A DNA stretch of 61,693 bases from Candidatus Gastranaerophilales bacterium. Its GTDB lineage: Bacteria; Cyanobacteriota; Vampirovibrionia; Gastranaerophilales; Gastranaerophilaceae. Numbering within the stretch: position 1 is the first letter of the stretch; the number at the start of each line of letters is the position of its first letter. Location: contig CALVHB010000051.1 of the NCBI GenBank assembly GCA_944327275.1, positions 1-61,693 of the forward strand, given 5' to 3'. The translations under genes and the position numbers were made by a program. Below are positions 29,161 through 37,553 of the stretch, in pieces. The notes under the pieces were generated by a model. That model was not told the origin of the DNA. It did no database searches and was given only the letters and a program-made list of their open reading frames with translations.

Positions 29161-29880
29161 ATGAAATATCACAATAAAAGGTTTGGTTTTACATTAGCAG
29201 AAGTTTTAATAACTTTAGGAGTAATAGGTGTCTTAGCTGCATTGGTTATACAGAATATTGTGGTAAGTTATCAGAAAAAAGAAACGGTTGAAAAACTAAA
29301 AGTTGCTTTTACTCTTTTTTCTGGTGCATTAGAAAGAGCTAGAAGTGATTATGGGGATGTATATATGACTTTTGATATGTATAAAGATTTCTATCTATAT
29401 CGTAAGATATATATTGATCCTTACCTTACAGGTGTTCAACCATATAAAGGGAAACCTTTAAAAGTTTATTCATCTAATGGGTCTATTAATACATATTTTG
29501 GTTACACAAATAATGACATGTGTTTGCCTAATGGCTTTTGTTATATATTTAAGGGGAATGGAGGGTATTTCCCTGATACAGATTATGAATTTATGAATTA
29601 TTTATATCTTATAGTAGATTTGAATGGTCCTAAAAAACCAAATAGAGCTGGACGAGATATATTTTATTTTGCAATAAATGTTCCATTTAGAGAAGGTGGA
29701 ACAGCAAAGAAACTCCCATTATTGTCAGGATACGTTTATGCAACATCTGAAAGAACGACGAGGGAAGAAATGATAAAAAATTGTCGCGGAGACACTGTGG
29801 GATGGAGTGCAGGCTCAATGTGTACCCTACTAATAATGAATGATGGATGGGAAATTAAAGATGATTACCCTTGGAAATAG
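29161..29880 (+). CDS. Type IV pilin-like protein (G10 leader type)
   Basis: 239 residues. MKYHNKRFG leader, then FTLAEVLITLGVIGVLAALVIQ (prepilin site, Glu +5). The helix end 'LVIQN' departs from the usual ALTMP. The body has 'DLNGPKKPNRAGRDIFYF' and ends 'MNDGWEIKDDYPWK', as in the gene at 15651-16337. Cys residues near 120 and the C-terminus may form disulphides. No ribosome site. Its N-terminal codons are shared almost base for base with 34757. Confidence 0.88.
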   Translation: MKYHNKRFGFTLAEVLITLGVIGVLAALVIQNIVVSYQKKETVEKLKVAFTLFSGALERARSDYGDVYMTFDMYKDFYLYRKIYIDPYLTGVQPYKGKPLKVYSSNGSINTYFGYTNNDMCLPNGFCYIFKGNGGYFPDTDYEFMNYLYLIVDLNGPKKPNRAGRDIFYFAINVPFREGGTAKKLPLLSGYVYATSERTTREEMIKNCRGDTVGWSAGSMCTLLIMNDGWEIKDDYPWK

Positions 29881-29883
29881 TAA

Positions 29884-29912
29884 TTAAAAAGAGACTTTAT
29901 GTCTCTTTTTAA
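29884..29912. terminator. Bidirectional terminator, pilin-like / typA
   Basis: AAAAAGAGAC-TTTAT-GTCTCTTTTT between the converging genes; it reaches the typA stop. Confidence 0.85.
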
Positions 29913-31708
29913 TTATATATTTTTTTAGTTAAATCAGCTTTTCTGATTCTTACATTTTCAGGAGTTATTTCAACAAGTTCATCATCTCCAATGTATTCCA
30001 TACATTCTTCTAGAGACATTTCTTTATGAGCTTGTAGGGTTACCATAACATCAGCTGTTGCACTTCTCATGTTGGTTAATTTCTTAGTCTTACAAATGTT
30101 GACTACGATATCTTGCGGTTTGTTGCATTCTCCTATAATCATTCCTCTATATACCTTAGTCTTAGGAGTTACGAAAAATACTCCTCTATCTTCGTATTGA
30201 GCTAATGCGTAAGGTATAGCTTCACCTTGTTCATGAGCAATAATTGAGCCGTTTCTTTGACGAGGAATATCTCCGGCATAAGGTCTGTATTCCAAATATG
30301 TATGATACATGATTCCTTCTCCGCGAGTCATTCTAATAAATTCACTTCTAAATCCTATTAGTCCTCTTGCAGGGATGTGGAAAACCATTGTAGTACGACC
30401 TTTGGCATTATTCATTTCCTTCATTTCAGCTTTTCTTCCAGAAAGACGGTCTATACAGCTTCCTGCGTAACCTTCAGGAACATCTACAATAAGATTTTCA
30501 TATGGTTCACAATGTTGTCCGTCTATGTTTTTGTAAATTACTTCAGGTTTGGAAACTTGGAATTCATATCCTTCACGGCGCATTGTCTCGATCAATATTC
30601 CAAGATGTAACTCTCCTCTGCCAGATACTCTAAATACATCAGTCGAGTCAGTATCTTCTACTCTCAAACTTACATTTTTTTCAAGTTCGTCATACAATCT
30701 TTTTCTTAATTGTCTTGAAGTTACAAACTTTCCTTCTGTTCCGGCAAAAGGACTGTCATTTACTGAAAAATTCATTTGCAAAGTAGGTTCATCAACTTTT
30801 ATTAAAGGTAAAGGTTGAGGGTTTGCTAAAGAACAGATGCTTTCTCCTATTTGAACATCCGCAAATCCTGCAATCCCAACAATATCGCCTGCAAAAGCTT
30901 CATCAATTTCAACTCTGCCTAAATCGTGGAATCCAAAAAGTTTTGTAATCTTTCCTTTTTCTTGAGAACCATCTGCATGAACTACACATACTTGTTCTTG
31001 AGATTTAACAGAACCGTTTTCTATACGTCCTATAACAATTCTTCCTACATATTCGTTATAATCAAGAGTTGTAGCTCTGAATTGGAACGGTTTTGAAGAA
31101 TCACATTTTGGAGGCTGAATATTTTCTAAGATACAGTCAAGTAAAGGTACCATATCTTTTCTTTCATCTTCTAAATCTTTTATTGCAAAACCGTTTAAGC
31201 TGCTTGAGAATATAAACGGAAAGTCTATTAAATCTTCTCTGTCAGTAAGTTCTGTAAATAAATCAAATACTTTATCAAGAGCAGTAAAAGGCTCAGCAGC
31301 AGGTTTATCAATTTTGTTGATTACTACTATAATTTTAAGTCCTAATTCAAGTGCTTTTGACAGTACAAATCTGGTTTGCGGCATTGGTCCTTCTGCAGCA
31401 TCCACAATAAGTAGAGCGCCATCAACCATTCCAAGTACACGTTCTACTTCACCTCCAAAATCAGCGTGACCTGGGGTGTCTACGACGTTAATTTTTGTGT
31501 TTTTGTAATTAATTGAAATGTTTTTTGAAAGGATTGTAATTCCTCGTTCTCTTTCCAAATCGTTACTATCTAACACGCGTTCCTGAACTTGTTGGTTTGC
31601 TCTGAATGCTCCTGCTTGTTTCAATAAACAGTCTACAAGTGTAGTTTTCCCGTGGTCTACGTGAGCAATAATTGCTATATTCCTAATATTTTCGTTTTGA
31701 GTTGTCAT
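29909..31708 (-). CDS. typA: Ribosome-associated GTPase TypA/BipA
   Basis: Translational GTPase of the EF-G/LepA group that helps 50S assembly and stress growth. [12 protein letters not shown] (G1), RGITILSKN (G2), [11 protein letters not shown] (G3), NKIDKPAA (G4); C-terminal domain with '[22 protein letters not shown]' specific for TypA. 599 residues, full length. CAGGGA precedes ATG. Not part of an operon. Confidence 0.96.
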   Translation of the reverse strand: MTTQNENIRNIAIIAHVDHGKTTLVDCLLKQAGAFRANQQVQERVLDSNDLERERGITILSKNISINYKNTKINVVDTPGHADFGGEVERVLGMVDGALLIVDAAEGPMPQTRFVLSKALELGLKIIVVINKIDKPAAEPFTALDKVFDLFTELTDREDLIDFPFIFSSSLNGFAIKDLEDERKDMVPLLDCILENIQPPKCDSSKPFQFRATTLDYNEYVGRIVIGRIENGSVKSQEQVCVVHADGSQEKGKITKLFGFHDLGRVEIDEAFAGDIVGIAGFADVQIGESICSLANPQPLPLIKVDEPTLQMNFSVNDSPFAGTEGKFVTSRQLRKRLYDELEKNVSLRVEDTDSTDVFRVSGRGELHLGILIETMRREGYEFQVSKPEVIYKNIDGQHCEPYENLIVDVPEGYAGSCIDRLSGRKAEMKEMNNAKGRTTMVFHIPARGLIGFRSEFIRMTRGEGIMYHTYLEYRPYAGDIPRQRNGSIIAHEQGEAIPYALAQYEDRGVFFVTPKTKVYRGMIIGECNKPQDIVVNICKTKKLTNMRSATADVMVTLQAHKEMSLEECMEYIGDDELVEITPENVRIRKADLTKKIYN

Positions 31709-31785
31709 AATTCCCTGCCATTTATAAATTGTTTAGTGTAATATTTACACTCATATTTTATATTAGTAATAATAAATTTTCAAGA

Positions 31786-33186
31786 TTAATGTGTATTTTT
31801 GTTAGGCTTGTAAGCTATGTATGCAAAAGTAAGACAGGCAAGCCCAAATAGTATTCCAAAGCACATTGTAGTTCTGTAAGAAGATAAAAATGCTAAATCA
31901 TATACTTTGCCATTTTCTATAAAAATATTTCTAAATGTTTCAAATAATGTTATAGTTACTGCCACCCCAAGAATATTTCCCATATTTCTTGATAAAGCCA
32001 ATATCCCAGAAGCTATTCCGACTTCGTATTTTGGAACACTTGTCATAATTGCATTATTGGAAGGAGACTGGAATAATCCGTTTCCTATTCCCATGAGTCC
32101 GGAGGCAAAAATGATTTGCCACATTGCAACATTTTTGTTGTATATAGTGAATAGTAAAAGTGCAATGCAGTATAGAATCGGACCTGCTATTGTGAGATAC
32201 CTGCTTCCGTATTTCCCGGATAATCTCCCTGCGATTGGTGCTATTACTGATAGAGTAACAGAATATGGTAATATCAATAAACCTGTTACAAGTGCATTAT
32301 ATTTAAGAATTTCTTGTAAGAAAAATGGTAATAATATGCTGTTAGTGTACATTGCCATATAAGAAGTCATAACTGCCAGATTACCATAGGTAAAAGGTTT
32401 TATTTTAAACATTGAAAAATCGATTAAAGGGTAGTTGATTTTGTGGTCTCTGATATAAAATAGTATTCCAAATATTAATGTAATTATGCCCAGAGAAATT
32501 ATTTTTAAAGAGTTCCACCCCCAGCTGTGCCCTTCTGAAATTGCAAGTAAAAGAGCGAATAAACTTATTGTAAAATATATAAATCCTCTGTAATCAAATT
32601 TGAACCTTTTAATATCTATTTTTGCATGGTGAGGAAGAACTCTATAGGCATAATAAGCTCCTAACAGAGCTACAGGGATGCAAGGGATGAATACAGAATG
32701 CCATCCAAATGAATTTATTAAAATCCCTCCTAAAGCAGGACCGCTCATTCCTCCGATTGCGACCAAACATCCATTTAGTCCAAGAGCTTTCCCTCGTCTT
32801 TCATTTTTAAAAATGGTTGCGATAATTGCTTGAGCATTAGATAACATAATTGAAGCGCCAAGAGCTTCAAGACATCTATATGCTATAAGTAATTCAAAAT
32901 TTGCTGCGGTTGTATTCAAAAATGCACCAAGTGCAAAGACTCCAAAGCCTACTGAATATAACTTATTTTTAGGAAAAATATCGCCAAGTTTCCCGAAAAA
33001 TGGCAAAAATACCGTAAGCACAAGCATATAGGCAATCATTACCCACTGAATTTGCCCCATTGTAACATGTAAATCTACAGACATTGGATAAAGAGCAAGG
33101 TTTACAGTGGTAGAATCAAGCATGGCAATAAAATTGCCGACAGCAGTGATTACAAACATTGTCCATTTAATTTCTTTTGTGCTCAT
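31786..33186 (-). CDS. MFS transporter, DHA2-like (14 TM)
   Basis: 466 residues with about 14 membrane helices. 'DSTTVNLALYPMSVDL' in TM1 and 'GKLGDIFPKNKLYSVGF' (motif A) place it in the DHA2 drug:H+ antiporter family (EmrB/QacA-like). Probable efflux of toxic compounds; substrate unknown. No ribosome site; TAAAAT lies seven bases before ATG, so leaderless start is possible. Confidence 0.9.
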   Translation of the reverse strand: MSTKEIKWTMFVITAVGNFIAMLDSTTVNLALYPMSVDLHVTMGQIQWVMIAYMLVLTVFLPFFGKLGDIFPKNKLYSVGFGVFALGAFLNTTAANFELLIAYRCLEALGASIMLSNAQAIIATIFKNERRGKALGLNGCLVAIGGMSGPALGGILINSFGWHSVFIPCIPVALLGAYYAYRVLPHHAKIDIKRFKFDYRGFIYFTISLFALLLAISEGHSWGWNSLKIISLGIITLIFGILFYIRDHKINYPLIDFSMFKIKPFTYGNLAVMTSYMAMYTNSILLPFFLQEILKYNALVTGLLILPYSVTLSVIAPIAGRLSGKYGSRYLTIAGPILYCIALLLFTIYNKNVAMWQIIFASGLMGIGNGLFQSPSNNAIMTSVPKYEVGIASGILALSRNMGNILGVAVTITLFETFRNIFIENGKVYDLAFLSSYRTTMCFGILFGLACLTFAYIAYKPNKNTH

Positions 33187-33204
33187 AGTTTTAATTTTAT
33201 CATT

Positions 33205-33230
33205 AAAAAATTCCCTATTAAGGGAACTTT
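33205..33230 (-). terminator. glmU terminator
   Basis: On the - strand TTCCCT-TAAT-AGGGAA followed by TTTTTTAA; it lies between glmU and the MFS gene. Confidence 0.75.
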
Positions 33231-33240
33231 TATATAATGT

Positions 33241-34521
33241 TTACTTTCTGTTTTTTACCCAATTTTCAAGTATTCTTAATGGGGCTCTCGTAATTCCAAG
33301 TGCCCATTCGCCAATGTTTTTAGTGATAACACTTCCTGCTCCGATATTTGTACCTTCCCCAATTTCTACAGGTGCTACAAGCACAGTATTAGAACCGATT
33401 TTTACATTATCCTTTAAAATTGTTTTACTTTTTGTTTTTGTAATCGGATCGTAATTTGCAGTAATAGTGCCGGCTCCGATGTTTATATGCGCACCTAGTT
33501 CTGCATCTCCAATATAGCTTAAGTGCCCTGCATTTGTATTATGGTCAATTTTAGCTTTTTTTACTTCTACAAAGTTACCTATTTTGCAGTTGTCAGATAT
33601 TTCAACATCGCCTCTAAGGTGAGCACAAGGACCGATTTTACAGTTTTTACCGATTTTATTTGTGCCTTCAATATAAGTTGACGGATAAATTATTGTATCT
33701 GCTCCAATTTCGGTATCTTCAGAAATCCAAGTAGATGAAGGATCTACAATTGTAACTCCATTATCCATTAATGAATTCAACTTTCTTTCATTCATTATTT
33801 TTGTTGCAGTTGCAAGGTTCGAACGAGAATTAATACCGTAAATTTCATCACTATTTTCTAAAATATACGCGTTAACGTTGAGCTTATTCTTTTTCCCCCA
33901 AGCAATAATATCTGTAAGGTAATATTCACCTTGTGCATTGTTACTTGTTAACTGAGAAAAAGCAGGTTTGATTTTGCCCCAGTTAAGACAATATATTCCT
34001 GCATTTACTTCTTTTACAGCTTTTTCATCAGGAGTTGCATCCTTTTCTTCGACAATACATTTTAGGGAATTATCAGTATCTCTTATTATTCTTCCATAAT
34101 TTGTAGGGTTTTCAAAAATTGTGCTCATTACAGTTAAATCTGAATTCTTAGAGTTGTGGTACTCTACAAATTGTTTCAAAGTGGCTTCTGTAATTAATGG
34201 AGTATCTCCGCACAATATAATAACCTGACCTTCAAAATCTTCTAATTCGGGGCATACCATCGATACAGCATGTCCTGTTCCTAATTGTGGAGATTGCAAA
34301 ACCGTTTTTGCCGATTCATAATTTTTTTCAATAAACTCGGTTACTTCTTCTGCGTGGTGTCCTACTATTACAAAAGATTCATTTACTATATTTTTTACGT
34401 TGTCTAAAACATATCCAAGTAAAGGCTTTTCAAATATTTTATGTAAAACTTTTGAAGTATTAGATTTCATTCTAGTACCTTTACCGGCTGCTAATATTAC
34501 GGCTTTGATTTTTTGTTCCAT
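33241..34521 (-). CDS. glmU: Bifunctional GlmU (GlcN-1-P acetyltransferase / uridyltransferase)
   Basis: Makes UDP-GlcNAc for peptidoglycan and lipopolysaccharide. N-terminal nucleotidyltransferase 'VILAAGKGTRMKS' (about 9-21) and 'LCGDTPLI'; C-terminal hexapeptide-repeat acetyltransferase with 'GHLSYIGDAELG' and 'GAGTITANYD' near 330-360. 426 residues, slightly shorter than the E. coli protein (456) but with both domains. GAGAGGG precedes ATG. Confidence 0.95.
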   Translation of the reverse strand: MEQKIKAVILAAGKGTRMKSNTSKVLHKIFEKPLLGYVLDNVKNIVNESFVIVGHHAEEVTEFIEKNYESAKTVLQSPQLGTGHAVSMVCPELEDFEGQVIILCGDTPLITEATLKQFVEYHNSKNSDLTVMSTIFENPTNYGRIIRDTDNSLKCIVEEKDATPDEKAVKEVNAGIYCLNWGKIKPAFSQLTSNNAQGEYYLTDIIAWGKKNKLNVNAYILENSDEIYGINSRSNLATATKIMNERKLNSLMDNGVTIVDPSSTWISEDTEIGADTIIYPSTYIEGTNKIGKNCKIGPCAHLRGDVEISDNCKIGNFVEVKKAKIDHNTNAGHLSYIGDAELGAHINIGAGTITANYDPITKTKSKTILKDNVKIGSNTVLVAPVEIGEGTNIGAGSVITKNIGEWALGITRAPLRILENWVKNRK

Positions 34522-34590
34522 ATTCCCTCTCCAATAATCTTTTTCTTCGTTAATTTTACTATTTTAAAAAATTAGTGTCAATTTAAAAAT

Positions 34591-34619
34591 TTGAAAATTG
34601 AGTAAAATCATGTTATATT
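34591..34619 (+). promoter_or_regulatory. Promoter of second G10 leader ORF
   Basis: TTGAAA (34591-34596), 17-base spacer, TATATT (34614-34619). Confidence 0.7.
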
Positions 34620-34652
34620 AATATGGTTGTACAATTTAAAAAGGAGCAATAT

Positions 34653-34694
34653 ATGAAAAAGGTTAGTTTGTCAAGCATTTCGGGGGGGGGGTAA
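34653..34694 (+). CDS. Short leader ORF with G10 run, second copy
   Basis: 13 residues, MKKVSLSSISGGG, stopping (TAA) directly after the G10 run. AAAAAGGAGC precedes ATG; GCTCC follows the stop and can pair with GGAGC. The run length puts the stop in frame right after the glycines; a run one base shorter or longer would read through into another frame. Confidence 0.5.
   Translation: MKKVSLSSISGGG
34682..34691 (+). repeat. G10 homopolymer
   Basis: Third run of exactly ten G's in the window. Confidence 0.9.
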
Positions 34695-34722
34695 CTCTAA
34701 GCTCCATACAAGGATATAGGAC

Positions 34723-34750
34723 TTGTAAAATGGATAAAATAATGTATAAT
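34723..34750 (+). promoter_or_regulatory. Leaderless promoter of pilin-like gene
   Basis: TTGTAA (34723-34728), 16-base spacer, TATAAT (34745-34750), six bases (AGTGAT), ATG 34757. Confidence 0.65.
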
Positions 34751-34756
34751 AGTGAT

Positions 34757-35488
34757 ATGAAATATCACAATAAAAGGTTTGGTTTTACATTAGCAGAAGT
34801 TTTAATAACTCTCGGCGTGATTGGTGTTGTAGCAGCATTAACTATGCCATCAATAATAAATGATATAAGAAATAAGCAGCTGCATACAGCATTTAAAGCC
34901 GCTTATTCAATATTTAGTCAAGCTATGATAAATATGCGAGAAGAAGAAGGTACAGGACTAAGAAAGGCTTTTGCAACTTATGACTTGTCTCTTCATGCTT
35001 ATCCGCGAGCAGAAGAATTCTATCAAAAATTCTATGCGTATTCAAAATTACAAGTAATTGGTGAATGTAAGTATAGTGGAAAGATAAGAAATTTCAATAA
35101 AACAGCGGATGCTTACACTTCTTGGTCAGGGAATAGTCACAAGGAAAGTTTTGAAGATTTGTTATCAAACGGTATGTGCTCAAATATCCTAATCAATGCA
35201 GGACAAATAAATATTGCAGTAGATGTTAATGGAACTCGAGGTCCAAATCAGTTAGGTCATGACATATTTTACTTTAAGGTAGATGATAATGATGTTTTGC
35301 AGCCTCAAAAGATGTCAAGGGAATATACAGAGGAAGAACTGGAAGATGAACAATTTTCATTTGTTTCAGGTGCACCTTGCTCTTACACCTCAAAACAGCA
35401 AGGTAACGGATGCGGTTGTGCATATTATGCATTAATCGATCAAGCACCGAATGACCCATCAAAAAGTTATTGGGAGTCTTTACCTTAG
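34757..35488 (+). CDS. Type IV pilin-like protein (G10 leader type)
   Basis: 243 residues from MKYHNKRFG, then [22 protein letters not shown]. The longer frame from 34730 is rejected because it crosses the -10 box. Body carries 'DVNGTRGPNQLGHDIFYF' (His where the others have Arg) but, unlike the paralogues, it ends 'GCGCAYYALIDQAPNDP...YWESLP' with a Cys-Gly-Cys and no DGWEIKD. So it shares its first part with 29161 and differs in the tip, which would suit antigenic or ligand variation. Confidence 0.87.
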   Translation: MKYHNKRFGFTLAEVLITLGVIGVVAALTMPSIINDIRNKQLHTAFKAAYSIFSQAMINMREEEGTGLRKAFATYDLSLHAYPRAEEFYQKFYAYSKLQVIGECKYSGKIRNFNKTADAYTSWSGNSHKESFEDLLSNGMCSNILINAGQINIAVDVNGTRGPNQLGHDIFYFKVDDNDVLQPQKMSREYTEEELEDEQFSFVSGAPCSYTSKQQGNGCGCAYYALIDQAPNDPSKSYWESLP

Positions 35489-35490
35489 TT

Positions 35491-35518
35491 TTGATTAACT
35501 TTATATTTATTGTATAAT
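35491..35518 (+). promoter_or_regulatory. Leaderless promoter of mnmA
   Basis: TTGATT (35491-35496), 16-base spacer, TATAAT (35513-35518), six bases (CGTGAT), ATG 35525. The -35 begins three bases after the pilin stop. Confidence 0.65.
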
Positions 35519-35524
35519 CGTGAT

Positions 35525-36580
35525 ATGGAAGGATTAAGAAAAAAAGCTGTTGTTGCAATGAGTGGTGGACTTGATAGCTCTGTGACTGCTCTTTTGCTCC
35601 AAAAAGCCGGCTATCAAGTTATCGGCTTGACTGCTAAGATGGTTGATAGTCAGCCTGCAATGGATGTTATTGAAAATGCAAAAAGAGTTGCGGATAAGTT
35701 AGGTATTGAACTTTTCGTATTTGATGCTGTAAAAATTTTTCAAGAAAAAATAATAGACTATTTTGTTGACTCTTATAAAAAAGGTTTGACTCCAAATCCT
35801 TGTATAATGTGTAATCAGTTCGTAAAATGGGGCGTTTTATTTGATTATGCTTTTGATGAGTTAGAGGCAGATGTGTTTGCAACCGGTCATTATGCAGATA
35901 TTAGAAAAGATGGCAACTTATTTAAGCTGTATCCTGCAAAAGATGAACATAAAGACCAGTTGTATTTTTTATATAGATTGTCTCAAAAACAGTTGTCAAA
36001 AACAGTTTTCCCTTTATTCAATTATAGTAAAGATGAAGTAAGAAAAATTGCAATAGAATATGATTTACCTCCAAAAGATTCAAAGGAAAGTCAGGATATT
36101 TGTTTTATTCAGAAACCTATGACCGCAAAGAAATTTTTGTCTGAAAATTTAGGTGAGAATAAAGGTGATTTTATTGATGTTTTGACTGGTAAAAAGTGGG
36201 GTGAGCACCAAGGATGTTATCAATATACAATCGGTCAGCGAAAGGGTATAGGAATTGCAGCCCCTTATCCGCTTTACGTAATCGATATTGATGCTGAAAG
36301 AAATATTGTGTATGTTGGTAGGGATGAAGATAATTTTAGAAAAACCTTAAAGTTGGTAGACTTAAATCTGACGTATCCGTTAGAAAAACATGAATTTGAT
36401 GCTTGGGTAAAAATTAGATACAATATGCCGCATAAAAAGGCCCATATTAGACTTCTTGGAGATTTTGCAGATGTTGAATTTTATGAACCGGTAAACTCCA
36501 TTACTAACGGACAATCAGGTGTAATATATGATTTTGATGATAAACATTTAATTGGCGGCGGTTTTGTAAAAAGAATTTAG
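35525..36580 (+). CDS. mnmA: tRNA 2-thiouridylase MnmA
   Basis: Adds sulphur to U34 of Glu, Gln and Lys tRNAs. PP-loop 'AMSGGLDSSVTALLL' (about 10-24), catalytic Cys in 'PNPCIMCNQFVKWG' and 'ESQDICFI', and the conserved 'YQYTIGQRKGIGIA' with 'YVIDID'. 351 residues, normal length. Start MEGLRKK chosen over 35510 because the longer frame overlaps the -10 box. Confidence 0.94.
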   Translation: MEGLRKKAVVAMSGGLDSSVTALLLQKAGYQVIGLTAKMVDSQPAMDVIENAKRVADKLGIELFVFDAVKIFQEKIIDYFVDSYKKGLTPNPCIMCNQFVKWGVLFDYAFDELEADVFATGHYADIRKDGNLFKLYPAKDEHKDQLYFLYRLSQKQLSKTVFPLFNYSKDEVRKIAIEYDLPPKDSKESQDICFIQKPMTAKKFLSENLGENKGDFIDVLTGKKWGEHQGCYQYTIGQRKGIGIAAPYPLYVIDIDAERNIVYVGRDEDNFRKTLKLVDLNLTYPLEKHEFDAWVKIRYNMPHKKAHIRLLGDFADVEFYEPVNSITNGQSGVIYDFDDKHLIGGGFVKRI

Positions 36581-36740
36581 ATTGTATTTTCTCGATTTTT
36601 AATTTGTTAAGTTTTATTAAAATAGTATTTCTTGATATGTTTGTGTTTTTGCTTGTTTAAATATTTCTTTTTCCCCTGAATAAGCAATTTTTGTGTGTAT
36701 ATTTTTTTTATTAATATATCAAGTTAACAAGGGGGATAAA

Positions 36741-36890
36741 ATGGGGAACAAAAATGATTTGAGAGTGGATTACGGCATTACTTATAATCCATCACAGGTT
36801 AATAGTTTAAAAAAAGATGGTGATAAAATAAAAATAGATTTAAAAAACGGAGTTACAATTTTTACTTCTCCTCAAAAAAAAAGAAAATAA
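36741..36890 (+). CDS. Frame-disrupted gene, 5' part
   Basis: 49 residues from ATG with AAGGGGG upstream; an earlier in-frame ATG at 36693 has no ribosome site. The frame stops soon after a run of nine A's (36874-36882). If one A is skipped, the reading continues without a stop (QKKENNAVIEANNP...) directly into the frame at 36949-37440, giving about 232 residues. So this is the N-terminal piece of one gene, not a separate protein. No family recognised; the start KNDLRVDYGITYNPSQVNSLKKDG is hydrophilic. Confidence 0.65.
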   Translation: MGNKNDLRVDYGITYNPSQVNSLKKDGDKIKIDLKNGVTIFTSPQKKRK

Positions 36891-36948
36891 TGCTGTTATA
36901 GAAGCTAATAATCCGACTAGTGATAACAATTATGCAACAAAAACATCA

Positions 36949-37440
36949 TTGAAAAATTTTAAAACCGGAAATTTGAGAGTTTTTGGTACGATTTATGCTG
37001 ATAAGTTGGATATTGATAACTCTAACATTTCACGAGTTACATTAGATAGTTATTCTAACAGCCGTCCAGCAGATTCCGCAAATAAAAAATCTCTCGAAGG
37101 AGATGAGTTAACCGTAAATAATTCAAAAGGCGATGGTGCGTATTTGTTTAATGGGGTTTTAGTTGCTGAAAAAATAAATATAACTAATTCTGAAGATTTT
37201 GATGTCGCACCGGCTGGATGCCCGCACGAAGGACAGTTGTTCCCTAGCTTAGCTGTTCCTTTCGGGAATTCTATTGTAAATTTAAACTACAATTTATATA
37301 CAAAAGGTACTGTGTTAAATCAACAAAATTGTGTTGATATTGAACAGATTGGTCCTAGTTTTGAAAAAAACAAATTAAATAATTCTAATCAAAAGTATAC
37401 TTTTTTAAGTTTTGATAAAATACAAAAAAGAAGTTGTTAA
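36949..37440 (+). CDS. Frame-disrupted gene, 3' part
   Basis: 163 residues in the +1 frame relative to the 5' part. The only start is a TTG with no ribosome site, which supports continuation from 36741 rather than independent expression. Asn/Ser/Asp-rich, with 'RVFGTIYADKLDI' and 'GVLVAEKINI' repeats resembling a short beta-solenoid or adhesin tip; one Cys-Pro-His motif (AGCPHEGQ) and a terminal Cys. No signal peptide. Function unknown. Confidence 0.65.
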   Translation: MKNFKTGNLRVFGTIYADKLDIDNSNISRVTLDSYSNSRPADSANKKSLEGDELTVNNSKGDGAYLFNGVLVAEKINITNSEDFDVAPAGCPHEGQLFPSLAVPFGNSIVNLNYNLYTKGTVLNQQNCVDIEQIGPSFEKNKLNNSNQKYTFLSFDKIQKRSC

Positions 37441-37455
37441 GACTTCTTTTTTTGT
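37421..37455 (+). terminator. Terminator of disrupted gene
   Basis: ACAAAAAAGAAGT / ACTTCTTTTTTTGT stem overlapping the stop, with T-rich tail. Confidence 0.75.
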
Positions 37456-37553
37456 ATTATTAATTAGCATATTTAAAATTTGATTTTTGAGAATCTTTTC
37501 TTTACTTTTATTTTTTTCGGCTGTATCATGTTTCTGCATAGGGAGAGGGAAAT

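Larger units (their letters stand above)
29041..29233 (+). repeat. Leader-plus-pilin 5' cassette, copy 1
   Basis: From GGAGCAATATATGAAAAAGG through the G10 leader ORF, the spacer, the promoter and the first about 24 codons of the pilin-like gene, this is nearly identical to 34637-34829. After the codons for ITLGVIGV the two genes diverge. Confidence 0.85.
34637..34829 (+). repeat. Leader-plus-pilin 5' cassette, copy 2
   Basis: Near-identical to 29041-29233: same leader ORF, G10 run, GCTCCATACAAGGAT spacer, TATAAT box and pilin N-terminus. Confidence 0.85.

Noticed and set aside
34730..34756. Upstream start for the pilin-like gene
   Set aside because: The extension runs through the promoter shared with copy 1, which starts at the equivalent of 34757.
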